A stretch of DNA of 64,000 nucleotides from Siphonodentalium dalli (Eukaryota > Mollusca > Scaphopoda > Gadilida > Siphonodentaliidae): positions 194,176,816 through 194,240,815 of the forward strand of contig CP136066.1 of assembly GCA_032622095.1 (NCBI GenBank), written 5' to 3'. A program made the translations under genes and the position numbers. This document shows positions 12,421-25,430 of this stretch, piece by piece. The number at the start of each line of letters is the position of its first letter. Position 1 is the stretch's first letter. The notes below the pieces were generated by a model that saw nothing but the letters and a program-made list of their open reading frames with translations, made no database searches and was not told the DNA's origin.

Positions 12421-13026
12421 TTATTATAAACATAAAAGGCCGTCCGGCCAGTGTCCCCCGAAAAAGTGGCTTCATTGTGGTCATCAGCTTTTCTGAAAAA
12501 ATAACAAGGACCCTAAATCCGATACTATCTTTCAGAACAATCCAACCAGTGTCCCCTGAAATGGTACACAGCAAACTCTAGATATTTATTTGTTAATTTT
12601 ACCTTCATTAATGCTGGCTGTGTTATTTGTTACCAGATGATCTGTTCAGTGAATAAACAAGTTTCCAAGATAGCTTGACAGGATTCTAAGTCGAAAAAGG
12701 GCCATAACTCTAGCAACAAAAAAAACATATTCGAACTTGACATGTATATATGGCTGATAAACTCACATACCAAATTTGGTTCAGATATGATCACACAAAC
12801 TGAAGTTATTATCCGGAAACCAGAAAATCACAAGATTCTAATGAGCGGAGCAAACCCATATTCGAACTTGACCTGTATTTTGGTCTGATAAACTCACCTA
12901 TGAAATTTGTTTTGATCTAATAACCGAAACTAAAGTTATCATCCGGAAACCATTTCCAGATGCACACACGTACGGACGGACACCGGCTATTTTAATAGTC
13001 CCCCGAATTAAAAATTCGGGGGACAA
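12421..13026. mobile_element. Interspersed repeat ending in a TCCCCCGAATT foldback
   Basis: It begins near AGTGTCCCCCGAAAAAG. It contains two related inner blocks (TTCGAACTTGAC, CTGATAAACTCAC and ATCCGGAAACCA, each twice) and ends with ACGTACGGACGGACACC and a short perfect hairpin, TCCCCCGAATT/AATTCGGGGGA, at 13001-13023. I recall repeats of this type as frequent in molluscan genomes, which is a weak taxonomic hint. Confidence 0.5.
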
Positions 13027-13354
13027 AAAAAGATATATACAGGCGATCTTTTAAATGATGAATACAAAAAAGCAGACAAAGATGGTTAAATAAATTATAC
13101 AGGATATTCACGAAGGACAAATATCTTAAAACCATGTTTCAATTCAGAGGTGTCCATTCATAATACATTTGGTCACAGCTATTAGCTACTATATTGTTGA
13201 TAAATATATCATAATATCACACCATTTTGATATTATTTCGTTTCTTTGAACTCTCCAAGTTCTTAGTCAGTAATCTGGGTCAGCTGCGCTTCGTATATTG
13301 AACTGGCTTAGGATTTTATTACATATTCTAATGAATATGCAATGTTAGGACTGA

Positions 13355-13814
13355 ATGGTGCAATGGTCATCCTTTCTTAAGGTAAGAGTGGGGAGATTTG
13401 AGAACCTTGTAGACTGTTTAAATGCATGTTCAGCTGACTTGCTACAGCCCAGTGGCACTATTATTCACCTTGGTTCAAATAATGTTATTGATACATACAG
13501 GTTTGACTTATTCAACATGATAAAAGATGCAATTAAATATAGTTGTGATAAATTTCCAAACCGATTTGTGATATATGTTGGTATTTTACAGATTCTGCTG
13601 TGAATGTGGCAAGTCAGTCCGGGATATCGATCACACTGATTATAAACAAATTAAATATAGTTGTGATAAATTTCCAAACCGCTTTGTGATATGTTGGTAT
13701 TTTGCAGATTCTGCTGTGAATGTGGCAAGTCAGTCCGGGATATCGATCACACCGATTATAAACTCTGATATAAGGATTTTGCTGCACGAAAAGCACATAA
13801 ATATGTTGTGTTGA
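13355..13814 (+). pseudogene. SGNH-hydrolase-like fragment with internal duplication
   Basis: The frame starting near 13355 reads ADLLQPSGTIIHLGSNNVID followed by a helix-like stretch and KFPNRFVIYVGILQ. This resembles the HxGTND block and following strand of SGNH/GDSL hydrolases, which also occur as accessory domains in some transposable elements. A 119-bp tandem duplication (13531-13649 repeated at 13650-13766) breaks the reading frame. The second copy continues with VASQSGISITPIINSDIRIL. No start, catalytic Ser block or full domain is present. The match is short and by eye; it could also be an unrelated frame. Confidence 0.3.
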
Positions 13815-14079
13815 TCATCTGCTGATGTGGTTAATGTCACATGTATCGATCACAAATGTAGCCGGCTTATCAAAGTGTATACACTTGATATAGCTAGCTG
13901 TCCAAGGGCGATCACATTCGTAGCCAGCTTTTTTGATATTCATGCTTATGAACGGGACTTTATAGTTAGACTATTCCCTTTTTGAGTAGACGAACTATAT
14001 TTTACCTAAGGGAAGAAATAATTTAAATCTTAGTTCAATTATATACAGATCTAAATGTTTCCATAATTATCATGAAATT
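13815..14079. other. Spacer before the reverse-transcriptase array
   Basis: AT-rich sequence with a loose duplicated phrase (CGATCACATTCGTAGCCAGC versus CGATCACAAATGTAGCCGGC near 13850-13930). No gene is seen. Confidence 0.4.
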
Positions 14080-16367
14080 ATTATCTATAATTCTCGGGCA
14101 TCAATTGTGATATTTCCACAAATCGTGCACAGGGACCTTGGGTTTACTTGACCTCAATACTTGTACCATTGACAAACTGTTCACTCGTCAACAAGATATC
14201 AGGGATGAGTGGTCGCGCATCTACCCGAAATATAGTAGGGATACGATGTCCTTCCTCAATATGACTAACCATGGTGATATCATGATGAATTTGGTCATGT
14301 CTTAGACCTCATCAATAACTTCGTAAGCTTTACTTCAGAATTCCAGCAAATAACTAATAGTCTTGTAGAATTTCCAGACATTGATGATTATTTTCACAAA
14401 TTTAGAGAGCGTCGTTCGATTAGAGAACTTAAAAAGATCCTCCTACTTTGCCTATACCATAATATTGGTTTCAGGCTTTTTGATAGGATATAAGGTGAAT
14501 ATTTACTATTATGCATCAAAGAACAGACATCTTTAAAGAGTAAAGTATTTAATTTTGTGCCATGGTCTTTACCCGAAGACCTCCTGCAAGTTCTTGAGAT
14601 GGGACCTAATTTCATAATGACGCCATTACAAGGAAATCCTAAAACCCTTGCTGATACAATTAAAAAGGAAACATACCGAGCCATCGAACGGGTCAACAGA
14701 TTAACCATAAACATGTCTTCCGCTTATAAGGTCCAGCCTAATAAGTCCACTAACCCTATAACTCATACACACATTCTTCATCCTGATCTACCCTCCAAAA
14801 ATGTACAGGGTACAATCGATGTTATTAGTGACTTAAATGAAATTTTGTCATGAATTCTGAGATGTCCATTCATAACAAAAATGTTAATCAAAATCAAGTT
14901 AAACGCTTCAATACATTTTGTAGTAGGCCAGATGTTGTAGTGGCCCCTGCAGATAAAGGTTTGGGGCTTTCTATTAATACAGTAGATTGGTACATTAGTG
15001 AATATAAAAGGCAACTGGCAGATGATACAACTTACAAAGAGGTACCATATGCACAATATTATATCACAAGGCATTGAAGAAATTGACAGAATAGCCTATA
15101 AATATAGGAACAGTACTAGTACTTAACTTAACAACTTAATAAATTAATTGGAATAAAATCCAAAGACATCATAATGCCATCATTAAACATTTCTCCAAAA
15201 TTCCATAAACTTAAAACTTTCCCTTCCCATGCCAACGAACCTAGTTTAACGGGAAGGCCGATTAGTAACGGATATTCAGCCATTAATATAAATGCGTCTA
15301 GAGTCCTTGGACACATATTAGAGGGTTATCTATCTCAACTCAAAAATCACTATGATGAGAACAATCTTGTATGGACTATATGCAAGGACACCATGCATGC
15401 TATAAATTGTGTAAACAACACTTTAATTCGTCCTGATAAACATTTACTTTTGAGTTTTGACTTTTAAAGCCTATATTCACGGGTGAGGAACGAGGAAATG
15501 TATAATGCATTCACTTTTTTAAGATCCATTCTTAATATAGATGATGACCACTATAACTTTATGGTCGACCTCTTTGAATTTATCCAGAAGTTTTCCACGT
15601 TGGTTTCTGCAAACTGTACCAACAAATTGACGGGTTAGCAATGGGTGCATAGGCTGCTAACCTCGTATACCGGAGTGAATATTACATGTTTATGAACATT
15701 ATTATGGATAATATTAAATATTTTTTAAGGTACATTGATGACGGTACATTATGTGTTGAAATTGAACCTGAACTTCTAAGCCTCTTTATTAACATAATCA
15801 AAATTAACTACCCTAACCACATTAACATATGAAGTTAGCAAATTGTGTACAAAATTCCAAGATTTAACTATATCTATTAACCATGCTATGTTCTTCGAAA
15901 ATAAACTACATGTTGGGTTATACCAGAAAGCATACAACACATACTCCTATACTCATTATAAATCAAACCACCACCCCTCGTATATTAGCTGGAATTATTA
16001 AAACAGAATGCCACAGATATTTTAGACATAGCACTGACATTTCAGACTATGATTTTTATATGGAACTCTTTGTTAACAGACTATTGAAATGTGGTTACCC
16101 CTTGTCATTTGTCACAAGACATCTTATTAAATACGATGATATAGTTCATAAAGATTGTATTGGAGTGCAACTTAATACAACTCTTATAAGAAAGGCTATG
16201 CCACAATAAAGTATTGTCAGTCAATCAAGTCGCATATACCTATTAGGAGGAATTTTCTTTGTGTTGCACCTAACAGTCGCATAGGCTATGAAATGGGCAA
16301 GAAACTTCACCTTCGGGCACTCACTAAAAAGAGGCTCCATGGGAAATTGACTCCACATTTTCATTAG
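14080..16367 (+). pseudogene. Penelope-like reverse transcriptase remnant B1
   Basis: Read in several frames, it aligns with the reverse transcriptase at 29994-32537 from near its N-terminus (LLDLNTCTIDKLFTRQQDIR, WSRIYPKYS) through the NFIMTP block at about 14608, the ADKGLGLSINTVDWY block, the GLAMG block at about 15635, the catalytic YIDDG at about 15731 and the thumb ending in LLKCGYP at about 16090. Broken by many stops and indels. A TAG at 15650-15652 falls right after GLAMGA, where about four residues are missing compared with family A. After the thumb it runs about 90 codons to a terminal stop at 16365-16367, with no GIY-YIG endonuclease visible. Confidence 0.8.
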
Positions 16368-16628
16368 CAATTGTGGCATTACCAACAAGGAGCCTTTAGC
16401 ATTATGACGTCATAAATTGAAAGTGTTAATGACACTTAGATCAACTTGGCAATGAGTTAATTTTTTGCTGTTTCGACGGATTGCCTTGTACACGGAAATT
16501 CCTACTTCATACAACTTATAAGTGTTTTAATACAATTTAATGATTTAAATGATAATATATTGGCTATAGACATACTTAATTACCTTAGACTATACATAGG
16601 GACTGGTTTTTAGCACATAGCACAGCCT

Positions 16629-18915
16629 ATTATCTATAATTCTCGGGCATCAATTGTAATATTTCCACAAATCGTGCACAGGGACCTTGGGTTTACTTGA
16701 CCTCAATACTTGTACCATTGACAAACTGTTCACTCTTCAACAAGATATCATGGATGAGTGATCGCGCATCTACCCGAAATATAGTATGGATACGATGTCC
16801 TTCCTCAATATGACTAACCATGGTGATATCATGAATGAATTTGGTGATGTCTTAAGACCTCATCAAAAACTTCGTAAGCCTTACTTCAGAATTCCATCAA
16901 ATAACTAATAGTCTTGTAGAATTTCCAGACATTGATGATTATTTTCACAAATTTAGAGAGCGTCGTTCGATTAGAGAACTTAAAAAGATCCTCCTACTTT
17001 GCCTGTACCATAATATTGGTTTCAGATAGGATATAAGATGAATATTTACTATTATGCATCAACGAGCAGACATCTTTAAAGAGTAAAGTATTTAATTCTG
17101 TGCCATGGTCTTTACCCGAAGACCTGCAAGTTCTTGAGATGGGACCTAATTTCATAATGACGCCATTACAAGGAAATCCTAAAAACCCATGCTGATACAA
17201 TTAAAAAGGAAACATACCGAGCCATCAAACGGGTCAACAGATTAACCATAAACATGTCTTCCGCTTATAAGGTCCAGCCTAATAAGTCCACTAACCATAT
17301 AACTCATACACACATTCTTCATCCTGATCTACCCTCCAAAAATGTACAGGGTACAATCGATGTTATTAGTGACTTCAAGGAAGATTTTGTCATGAATTCT
17401 GAGATGTCCATTCATAACAAAAATGTTAATCAAAATCAAGTTAAACGCTTCAATACATTTTGGAGTATGCCAGATGTTGTAGTGGCCCCTGCAGATAAAG
17501 GTTTGGGGCTTTCTATTAATACAGTAGATTGGTACGTTAGTGAATATAAAAGGCAACTGGCAGATGATACAACTTACAAAGAGGTACCATATGCACTTAT
17601 GCATAATATATTACAAGGCATTAAATAAATTGACAGAATAGCCTATACATATAGGAACAGTACTATTGATAAAACCAACTTAATAAATTAATTGGAATAA
17701 ATTCCAAAGACATTATAATGCCATCATTAAACATTTCTCAAAAAAACCATAAACTTAAAACTTTTCCTTCCCATACCAACGAACCTAGTTTAACTGGAAG
17801 GCCGATTTGTAACGGACATTCAGCCATTAATACAAATGCGTCTAGTCCTTGGACACTTATTAGAGGGTTATCTATCTCAAATAAAAATCACTATGATGAG
17901 AACAATCTTTTATGGACTATATGAAAGGACACCATGCATGCCATACATTGTGTAAACAGTACCTTAATTCTTCCTGATAAACATTTCCTTTTGACTTTGA
18001 AAGCCTATGTACACGGGTGAGGAACGAGGATATGTATAATGCTTTCAATTTTTTAAGATCCATTCTTAATATAGATGATGACCACTATAACTTTATGGTC
18101 GACCTCTTTGAATTTATCAAGAAGTTTTCTTTTTTTCCACATTGGTTTCAGCAAACTGTACCAACAAATTGACGGGTTAGCCATGGGTGCATAGGCTGCT
18201 AACCTCGTACTCCTAAGGAGTGAATATTACATGTTTATGAACAACATTATTATGGATCATATTAAATATTTTTTAAGGTACATTGATGACGGTACATTAT
18301 GTGTTGAAATTGAACCTGAACTTCTAAGCCTCTTTATTAACATAATCAAAATTAACTACCCTAACCACATTAACATATGAAGTTAGCAAATTGTGTACAA
18401 AATTCCAAGATTTAACTATATCTATTAACCATGCTATGTTCTTCGAAAATAAACTACATGTTGGGTTATACCAGAAAGCATACAACACATACTCCTATAC
18501 TCATTATAAATCAAACCACCACCCCTCGTATATTAGCTGGAATTATTAAAACAGAATGCCACAGATATTTTAGACATAGCACTGACATTTCAGACTATGA
18601 TTTTTATATGGAACTCTTTGTTAACAGACTATTGAAATGTGGTTACCCCTTGTCATTTGTCACAAGACATCTTATTAAATACGATGATATAGTTCATAAA
18701 GATTGTATTGGAGTGCAACTTAATACAACTCTTATAAGAAAGGCTATGCCACAATAAAGTATTGTCAGTCAATCAAGTCGCATATACCTATTAGGAGGAA
18801 TTTTCTTTGTGTTGCACCTAACAGTCGCATAGGCTATGAAATGGGCAAGAAACTTCACCTTCGGGCACTCACTAAAAAGAGGCTCCATGGGAAATTGACT
18901 ACACATTTTCATTAG
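16629..18915 (+). pseudogene. Penelope-like reverse transcriptase remnant B2
   Basis: Second array unit, nearly identical to B3 and B4. It carries the same in-core TAG after GLAMGA, an intact YIDDG codon block near 18280 and the same late thumb block. A 2-bp deletion near 17845 is private to this unit. Open stretches (for example 17254-17628 and 18431-18757) are pieces of the broken reverse transcriptase, not separate genes. Confidence 0.8.
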
Positions 18916-19176
18916 CAATTGTGGCATTACCAACAAGGAGCCTTTAGCATTATGACGTCATAAATTGAAAGTGTTAATGACACTTAGATCAACTTGGCAA
19001 TGAGTTAATTTTTTGCTGTTTCGACGGATTGCCTTGTACACGGAAATTCCTACTTCATACAACTTATAAGTGTTTTAATACAATTTAATGATTTAAATGA
19101 TAATATATTGGCTATAGACATACTTAATTACCTTAGACTATACATAGGGACTGGTTTTTAGCACATAGCACAGCCT

Positions 19177-21465
19177 ATTATCTATAATTCTCGGGCATCA
19201 ATTGTAATATTTCCACAAATCGTGCACAGGGACCTTGGGTTTACTTGACCTCAATACTTGTACCATTGACAAACTGTTCACTCTTCAACAAGATATCATG
19301 GATGAGTGATCGCGCATCTACCCGAAATATAGTATGGATACGATGTCCTTCCTCAATATGACTAACCATGGTGATATCATGAATGAATTTGGTGATGTCT
19401 TAAGACCTCATCAAAAACTTCGTAAGCCTTACTTCAGAATTCCATCAAATAACTAATAGTCTTGTAGAATTTCCAGACATTGATGATTATTTTCACAAAT
19501 TTAGAGAGCGTCGTTCGATTAGAGAACTTAAAAAGATCCTCCTACTTTGCCTGTACCATAATATTGGTTTCAGATAGGATATAAGATGAATATTTACTAT
19601 TATGCATCAACGAGCAGACATCTTTAAAGAGTAAAGTATTTAATTCTGTGCCATGGTCTTTACCCGAAGACCTGCAAGTTCTTGAGATGGGACCTAATTT
19701 CATAATGACGCCATTACAAGGAAATCCTAAAAACCCATGCTGATACAATTAAAAAGGAAACATACCGAGCCATCAAACGGGTCAACAGATTAACCATAAA
19801 CATGTCTTCCGCTTATAAGGTCCAGCCTAATAAGTCCACTAACCATATAACTCATACACACATTCTTCATCCTGATCTACCCTCCAAAAATGTACAGGGT
19901 ACAATCGATGTTATTAGTGACTTCAAGGAAGATTTTGTCATGAATTCTGAGATGTCCATTCATAACAAAAATGTTAATCAAAATCAAGTTAAACGCTTCA
20001 ATACATTTTGGAGTATGCCAGATGTTGTAGTGGCCCCTGCAGATAAAGGTTTGGGGCTTTCTATTAATACAGTAGATTGGTACGTTAGTGAATATAAAAG
20101 GCAACTGGCAGATGATACAACTTACAAAGAGGTACCATATGCACTTATGCATAATATATTACAAGGCATTAAATAAATTGACAGAATAGCCTATACATAT
20201 AGGAACAGTACTATTGATAAAACCAACTTAATAAATTAATTGGAATAAATTCCAAAGACATTATAATGCCATCATTAAACATTTCTCAAAAAAACCATAA
20301 ACTTAAAACTTTTCCTTCCCATACCAACGAACCTAGTTTAACTGGAAGGCCGATTTGTAACGGACATTCAGCCATTAATACAAATGCGTCTAGAGTCCTT
20401 GGACACTTATTAGAGGGTTATCTATCTCAAATAAAAATCACTATGATGAGAACAATCTTTTATGGACTATATGAAAGGACACCATGCATGCCATACATTG
20501 TGTAAACAGTACCTTAATTCTTCCTGATAAACATTTCCTTTTGACTTTGAAAGCCTATGTACACGGGTGAGGAACGAGGATATGTATAATGCTTTCAATT
20601 TTTTAAGATCCATTCTTAATATAGATGATGACCACTATAACTTTATGGTCGACCTCTTTGAATTTATCAAGAAGTTTTCTTTTTTTCCACATTGGTTTCA
20701 GCAAACTGTACCAACAAATTGACGGGTTAGCCATGGGTGCATAGGCTGCTAACCTCGTACTCCTAAGGAGTGAATATTACATGTTTATGAACAACATTAT
20801 TATGGATCATATTAAATATTTTTTAAGGTACATTGATGACGGTACATTATGTGTTGAAATTGAACCTGAACTTCTAAGCCTCTTTATTAACATAATCAAA
20901 ATTAACTACCCTAACCACATTAACATATGAAGTTAGCAAATTGTGTACAAAATTCCAAGATTTAACTATATCTATTAACCATGCTATGTTCTTCGAAAAT
21001 AAACTACATGTTGGGTTATACCAGAAAGCATACAACACATACTCCTATACTCATTATAAATCAAACCACCACCCCTCGTATATTAGCTGGAATTATTAAA
21101 ACAGAATGCCACAGATATTTTAGACATAGCACTGACATTTCAGACTATGATTTTTATATGGAACTCTTTGTTAACAGACTATTGAAATGTGGTTACCCCT
21201 TGTCATTTGTTACAAGACATCTTATTAAATACGATGATATAGTTCATAAAGATTGTATTGGAGTGCAACTTAATACAACTCTTATAAGAAAGGCTATGCC
21301 ACAATAAAGTATTGTCAGTCAATCAAGTCGCATATACCTATTAGGAGGAATTTTCTTTGTGTTGCACCTAACAGTCGTATAGGCTATGAAATGGGCAAGA
21401 AACTTCACCTTCGGGCACTCACTAAAAAGAGGCTCCATGGGAAATTGACTCCACATTTTCATTAG
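19177..21465 (+). pseudogene. Penelope-like reverse transcriptase remnant B3
   Basis: Third array unit. It differs from B2 by a handful of bases, including the 2 bp that restore RVLGHLLEGY near 20395. It has the same stop codons and frameshifts as B2, so all units were copied from an already broken sequence. Confidence 0.8.
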
Positions 21466-21726
21466 CAATTGTGGCATTACCAACAAGGAGCCTTTAGCAT
21501 TATGACGTCATAAATTGAAAGTGTTAATGACACTTAGATCAACTTGGCAATGAGTTAATTTTTTGCTGTTTCGACGGATTGCCTTGTACACGGAAATTCC
21601 TACTTCATACAACTTATAAGTGTTTTAATACAATTTAATGATTTAAATGATAATATATTGGCTATAGACATACTTAATTACCTTAGACTATACATAGGGA
21701 CTGGTTTTTAGCACATAGCACAGCCT

Positions 21727-23958
21727 ATTATCTATAATTCTCGGGCATCAATTGTAATATTTCCACAAATCGTGCACAGGGACCTTGGGTTTACTTGACC
21801 TCAATACTTGTACCATTGACAAACTGTTCACTCTTCAACAAGATATCATGGATGAGTGATCGCGCATCTACCCGAAATATAGTATGGATACGATGTCCTT
21901 CCTCAATATGACTAACCATGGTGATATCATGAATGAATTTGGTGATGTCTTAAGACCTCATCAAAAACTTCGTAAGCCTTACTTCAGAATTCCATCAAAT
22001 AACTAATAGTCTTGTAGAATTTCCAGACATTGATGATTATTTTCACAAATTTAGAGAGCGTCGTTCGATTAGAGAACTTAAAAAGATCCTCCTACTTTGC
22101 CTGTACCATAATATTGGTTTCAGATAGGATATAAGATGAATATTTACTATTATGCATCAACGAGCAGACATCTTTAAAGAGTAAAGTATTTAATTCTGTG
22201 CCATGGTCTTTACCCGAAGACCTGCAAGTTCTTGAGATGGGACCTAATTTCATAATGACGCCATTACAAGGAAATCCTAAAAACCCATGCTGATACAATT
22301 AAAAAGGAAACATACCGAGCCATCAAACGGGTCAACAGATTAACCATAAACATGTCTTCCGCTTATAAGGTCCAGCCTAATAAGTCCACTAACCATATAA
22401 CTCATACACACATTCTTCATCCTGATCTACCCTCCAAAAATGTACAGGGTACAATCGATGTTATTAGTGACTTCAAGGAAGATTTTGTCATGAATTCTGA
22501 GATGTCCATTCATAACAAAAATGTTAATCAAAATCAAGTTAAACGCTTCAATACATTTTGGAGTATGCCAGATGTTGTAGTGGCCCCTGCAGATAAAGGT
22601 TTGGGGCTTTCTATTAATACAGTAGATTGGTACGTTAGTGAATATAAAAGGCAACTGGCAGATGATACAACTTACAAAGAGGTACCATATGCACTTATGC
22701 ATAATATATTACAAGGCATTAAATAAATTGACAGAATAGCCTATACATATAGGAACAGTACTATTGATAAAACCAACTTAATAAATTAATTGGAATAAAT
22801 TCCAAAGACATTATAATGCCATCATTAAACATTTCTCAAAAAAACCATAAACTTAAAACTTTTCCTTCCCATACCAACGAACCTAGTTTAACTGGAAGGC
22901 CGATTTGTAACGGACATTCAGCCATTAATACAAATGCGTCTAGAGTCCTTGGACGCTTATTAGAGGGTTATCTATCTCAAATAAAAATCACTATGATGAG
23001 AACAATCTTTTATGGACTATATGAAAGGACACCATGCATGCCATACATTGTGTAAACAGTACCTTAATTCTTCCTGATAAACATTTCCTTTTGACTTTGA
23101 AAGCCTATGTACACGGGTGAGGAACGAGGATATGTATAATGCTTTCAATTTTTTAAGATCCATTCTTAATATAGATGATGACCACTATAACTTTATGGTC
23201 GACCTCTTTGAATTTATCAAGAAGTTTTCTTTTTTTCCACATTGGTTTCAGCAAACTGTACCAACAAATTGACGGGTTAGCCATGGGTGCATAGGCTGCT
23301 AACCTCGTACTCCTAAGGAGTGAATATTACATGTTTATGAACAACATTATTATGGATCATATTAAATATTTTTTAAGGTACATTGATGACGGTACATTAT
23401 GTGTTGAAATTGAACCTGAACTTCTAAGCCTCTTTATTAACATAATCAAAATTAACTACCCTAACCACATTAACATTTGAAGTTAGCAAATTGTGTACAA
23501 AATTCCAAGATTTAACTATATCTATTAACCATGCTATGTTCTTCGAAAATAAACTACATGTTGGGTTATACCAGAAAGCATACAACACATACTCCTATAC
23601 TCATTATAAATCAAACCACCACCCCTCGTATATTAGCTGGAATTATTAAAACAGAATGCCACAGATATTTTAGACATAGCACTGACATTTCAGACTATGA
23701 TTTTTTTATGGAACTCTTTAACAGACTATTGAAATGTGGTTACCCCTTGTCATTTATCACAAGACCTCTTATTAAATACGATGATATAGTTCATAAAGAT
23801 TTTATTGGAGTGCAACTTAATACAACTCCTTATAAGAAAGGAATTTTCTTTGTGTTGCACCTAACAGTCGTATAGGCTATGAAATGCGCAAGAAACTTCA
23901 CCTTCGGGCACTCACTAAAAAGAGGCTCCATGGGAAATTGACTCCACATTTTCATTAG
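21727..23958 (+). pseudogene. Penelope-like reverse transcriptase remnant B4
   Basis: Last array unit. Nearly identical to B3 until about 23700, then it diverges: a codon-level deletion at ELFNRL, several substitutions, and a deletion of about 62 bp near 23845. It ends at a stop at 23956-23958 and continues into a 3' region with ORF2 at 24308, unlike B1-B3. Its 3' end matches that of remnant B5. Confidence 0.8.
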
Positions 23959-24307
23959 CAATTGTGGCATTACCAACAAGGAGCCTTTGGCATTATGTTT
24001 TCCTTGATAACTCCACTCAATTGTATGAAAACATTAGATAAAGCAATGTAACTACTTAATTAAAATTAATAATTTCAATTACCTTCACATGTCTATTATT
24101 ATAGCACAGCTACCAATTTGCATTTATATGTTGACATGGCATTATTTTAACTCAGCTACCAATTAAATTTAATTCTAAGTTGTTTACCAATTTACATATG
24201 TATTTTGGCATGTTATTAATTTATTAACGCTGTTTAATCATTTTAATTTGTAAACCAAACCCTTTTTGAAATCCTGACAAACCCATAGGACTCTTTCGTT
24301 TTTCAGT

Positions 24308-24697
24308 ATGAATTCCTGGTCAGACGAGGTGGTAAACTACATTACCAACCAACACAATGTTGAAGTTCATTACTATACGCCCGAAGAGCTACTAGATCTT
24401 TACCTAGCTGGTATTACCCGTATAAAAGATTCGATATCAGTCCTGGATAAGGATCTTAATGTGTTCTGGCTCCACAGAATTAAAGCTGGGAGCAACTTCA
24501 TCTTTTATGTTGGATACCACCACAGAACAATCGACTTTCGTCCAATTCGAGATTTCAATGTCTTTATCCACAAAAAGACCAGCAACATTACATTAGGGAT
24601 TTCTATGGCAGAGAACAGAATCTGCAGGAGATTCTTAAAAGACATGTACATTAACCTCAAGATTAGTGCGATCGATACTATTTCTTCATGGACATAA
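24308..24697 (+). pseudogene. ORF2 of family B, copy with B4 (3' frameshift)
   Basis: Starts MNSWSDEVVNYIT and runs 129 codons. It aligns with the ORF after the family-A reverse transcriptase: shared TPEEL/STEEL, NVFxLxRI, TIDFRxIxxFxxFI, KxTSNI and RICxRF. After INLKIS this copy goes out of frame; the copy at 40784 reads on as LYRIYRYYFFMDINF, so the last 15 or so residues here are lost through a small deletion. It is rich in aromatic and basic residues with no signal peptide or membrane segment. I recognise no known domain. It starts 2 bp after TTTTTCAG, a good splice-acceptor-like sequence, and about 350 bp after the end of the B4 reverse transcriptase. Confidence 0.65.
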
Positions 24698-24719
24698 ACT
24701 TCGGAGAAGATATGTAACT

Positions 24720-25200
24720 TTCTCCTAATTTGAACATTAACTTACCTTAGGATCAGTGTCCATACTTAGTTTTATTGCCATTACTTTCCTGGACATTTAC
24801 TTTTAATTAAGATTGTATGCCTAATTTTAAATCTGAATATTAAATTACCTTAAAATCATTGTCCATATTTAATTGTATTGACATTACATTCGTGGACATT
24901 TACTTTGAAATAAGACTGGATACATCATTTCGGATATTAAATTTAAATAACAAAATCTTTTTCTTTTACAATTAATTTAAATTCTTATCAGTGTTGTTAT
25001 CATATATACTGACCCAATTCTTATATACATACTTTAATTGAATAAGAATTTAACCTTTTATGGACATATTATAATTGAAGAAAAACTTGACCTTTCCCAA
25101 GTCATTTATTGATTTAACTTTAACTCTCGTCATACATTTTTTTAACACAGTATAACCAAAATTGTTGTTTTATGTTTTGTTTTAATTTTTAAGCTACCAT
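24720..25200. repeat. 3' untranslated tandem repeat of family B
   Basis: About 107-bp units starting TTACCTTARRATCAKTGTCCATA occur in tandem (about 24740 and 24848) after ORF2, followed by AT-rich sequence. The same layout follows ORF2 at 41217-42420. No gene is seen. Confidence 0.6.
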
Positions 25201-25430
25201 GGCATGTATGCCATATAAGGGTTATGGGTTGGGCCCCTTTTTCCTTCCCTGGAGAGCTTTGGTTTCGTCGGTTTTTAGATAGGATCTGCGTTTATTAACG
25301 TGGCCGAGCTAACCTTGTACAACTTCTTGCGAGTAAAGGCCGAAAAGTTTGTGTTCATATGCTTAATATGGCACAGGTTAGCAACTTGCAACTGAGAATG
25401 ATCCTATTGGTTTTATTCATCTTTTGACCT
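25180..25430 (+). other. 3' motif shared by families A and B
   Basis: Downstream of ORF2 in family B, a block reading CATATAAGGGTTATGGGTTG... then AACTTCTTGCGAGTAAAGGC and CGAAAAG recurs at 42470-42600 in the duplicate. A recognisably related block (GTAAGCTTCTTGTGTTAAA then GTCGAAAAG) lies at 33735-33845 in family A. GCTAACC and GGTTAGC could pair across this block. It may be a conserved RNA structure or a processing signal; I could not fit it to a hammerhead core. Confidence 0.45.

Larger units (their letters stand above)
14080..23996 (+). repeat. Head-to-tail array of four ~2549-bp family-B units
   Basis: The phrase ATTATCTATAATTCTCGGGC starts units at 14080, 16629, 19177 and 21727, giving spacings of 2549, 2548 and 2550. 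Units 2, 3 and 4 differ by only a few bases over most of their length; the first half of unit 1 is more diverged. In the first three units a spacer of about 240 bp (starting GACGTCATAAATTGAAAG) joins the end of one reverse-transcriptase remnant to the start of the next. The fourth has a deletion of about 62 bp near 23845 and runs instead into the true 3' region with ORF2. Confidence 0.9.

Noticed and set aside
17254-17628. Separate 124-codon gene, repeated in the array and at 38884
   Set aside because: It aligns inside the RT (block with ADKGLGLSINTVDWY) and is one frame segment of the broken RT.
25180-25430. Hammerhead ribozyme, as found in Penelope-like elements
   Set aside because: A GAAA-containing block is present but no CTGATGA core in proper order could be found nearby; a computed motif search would be decisive.
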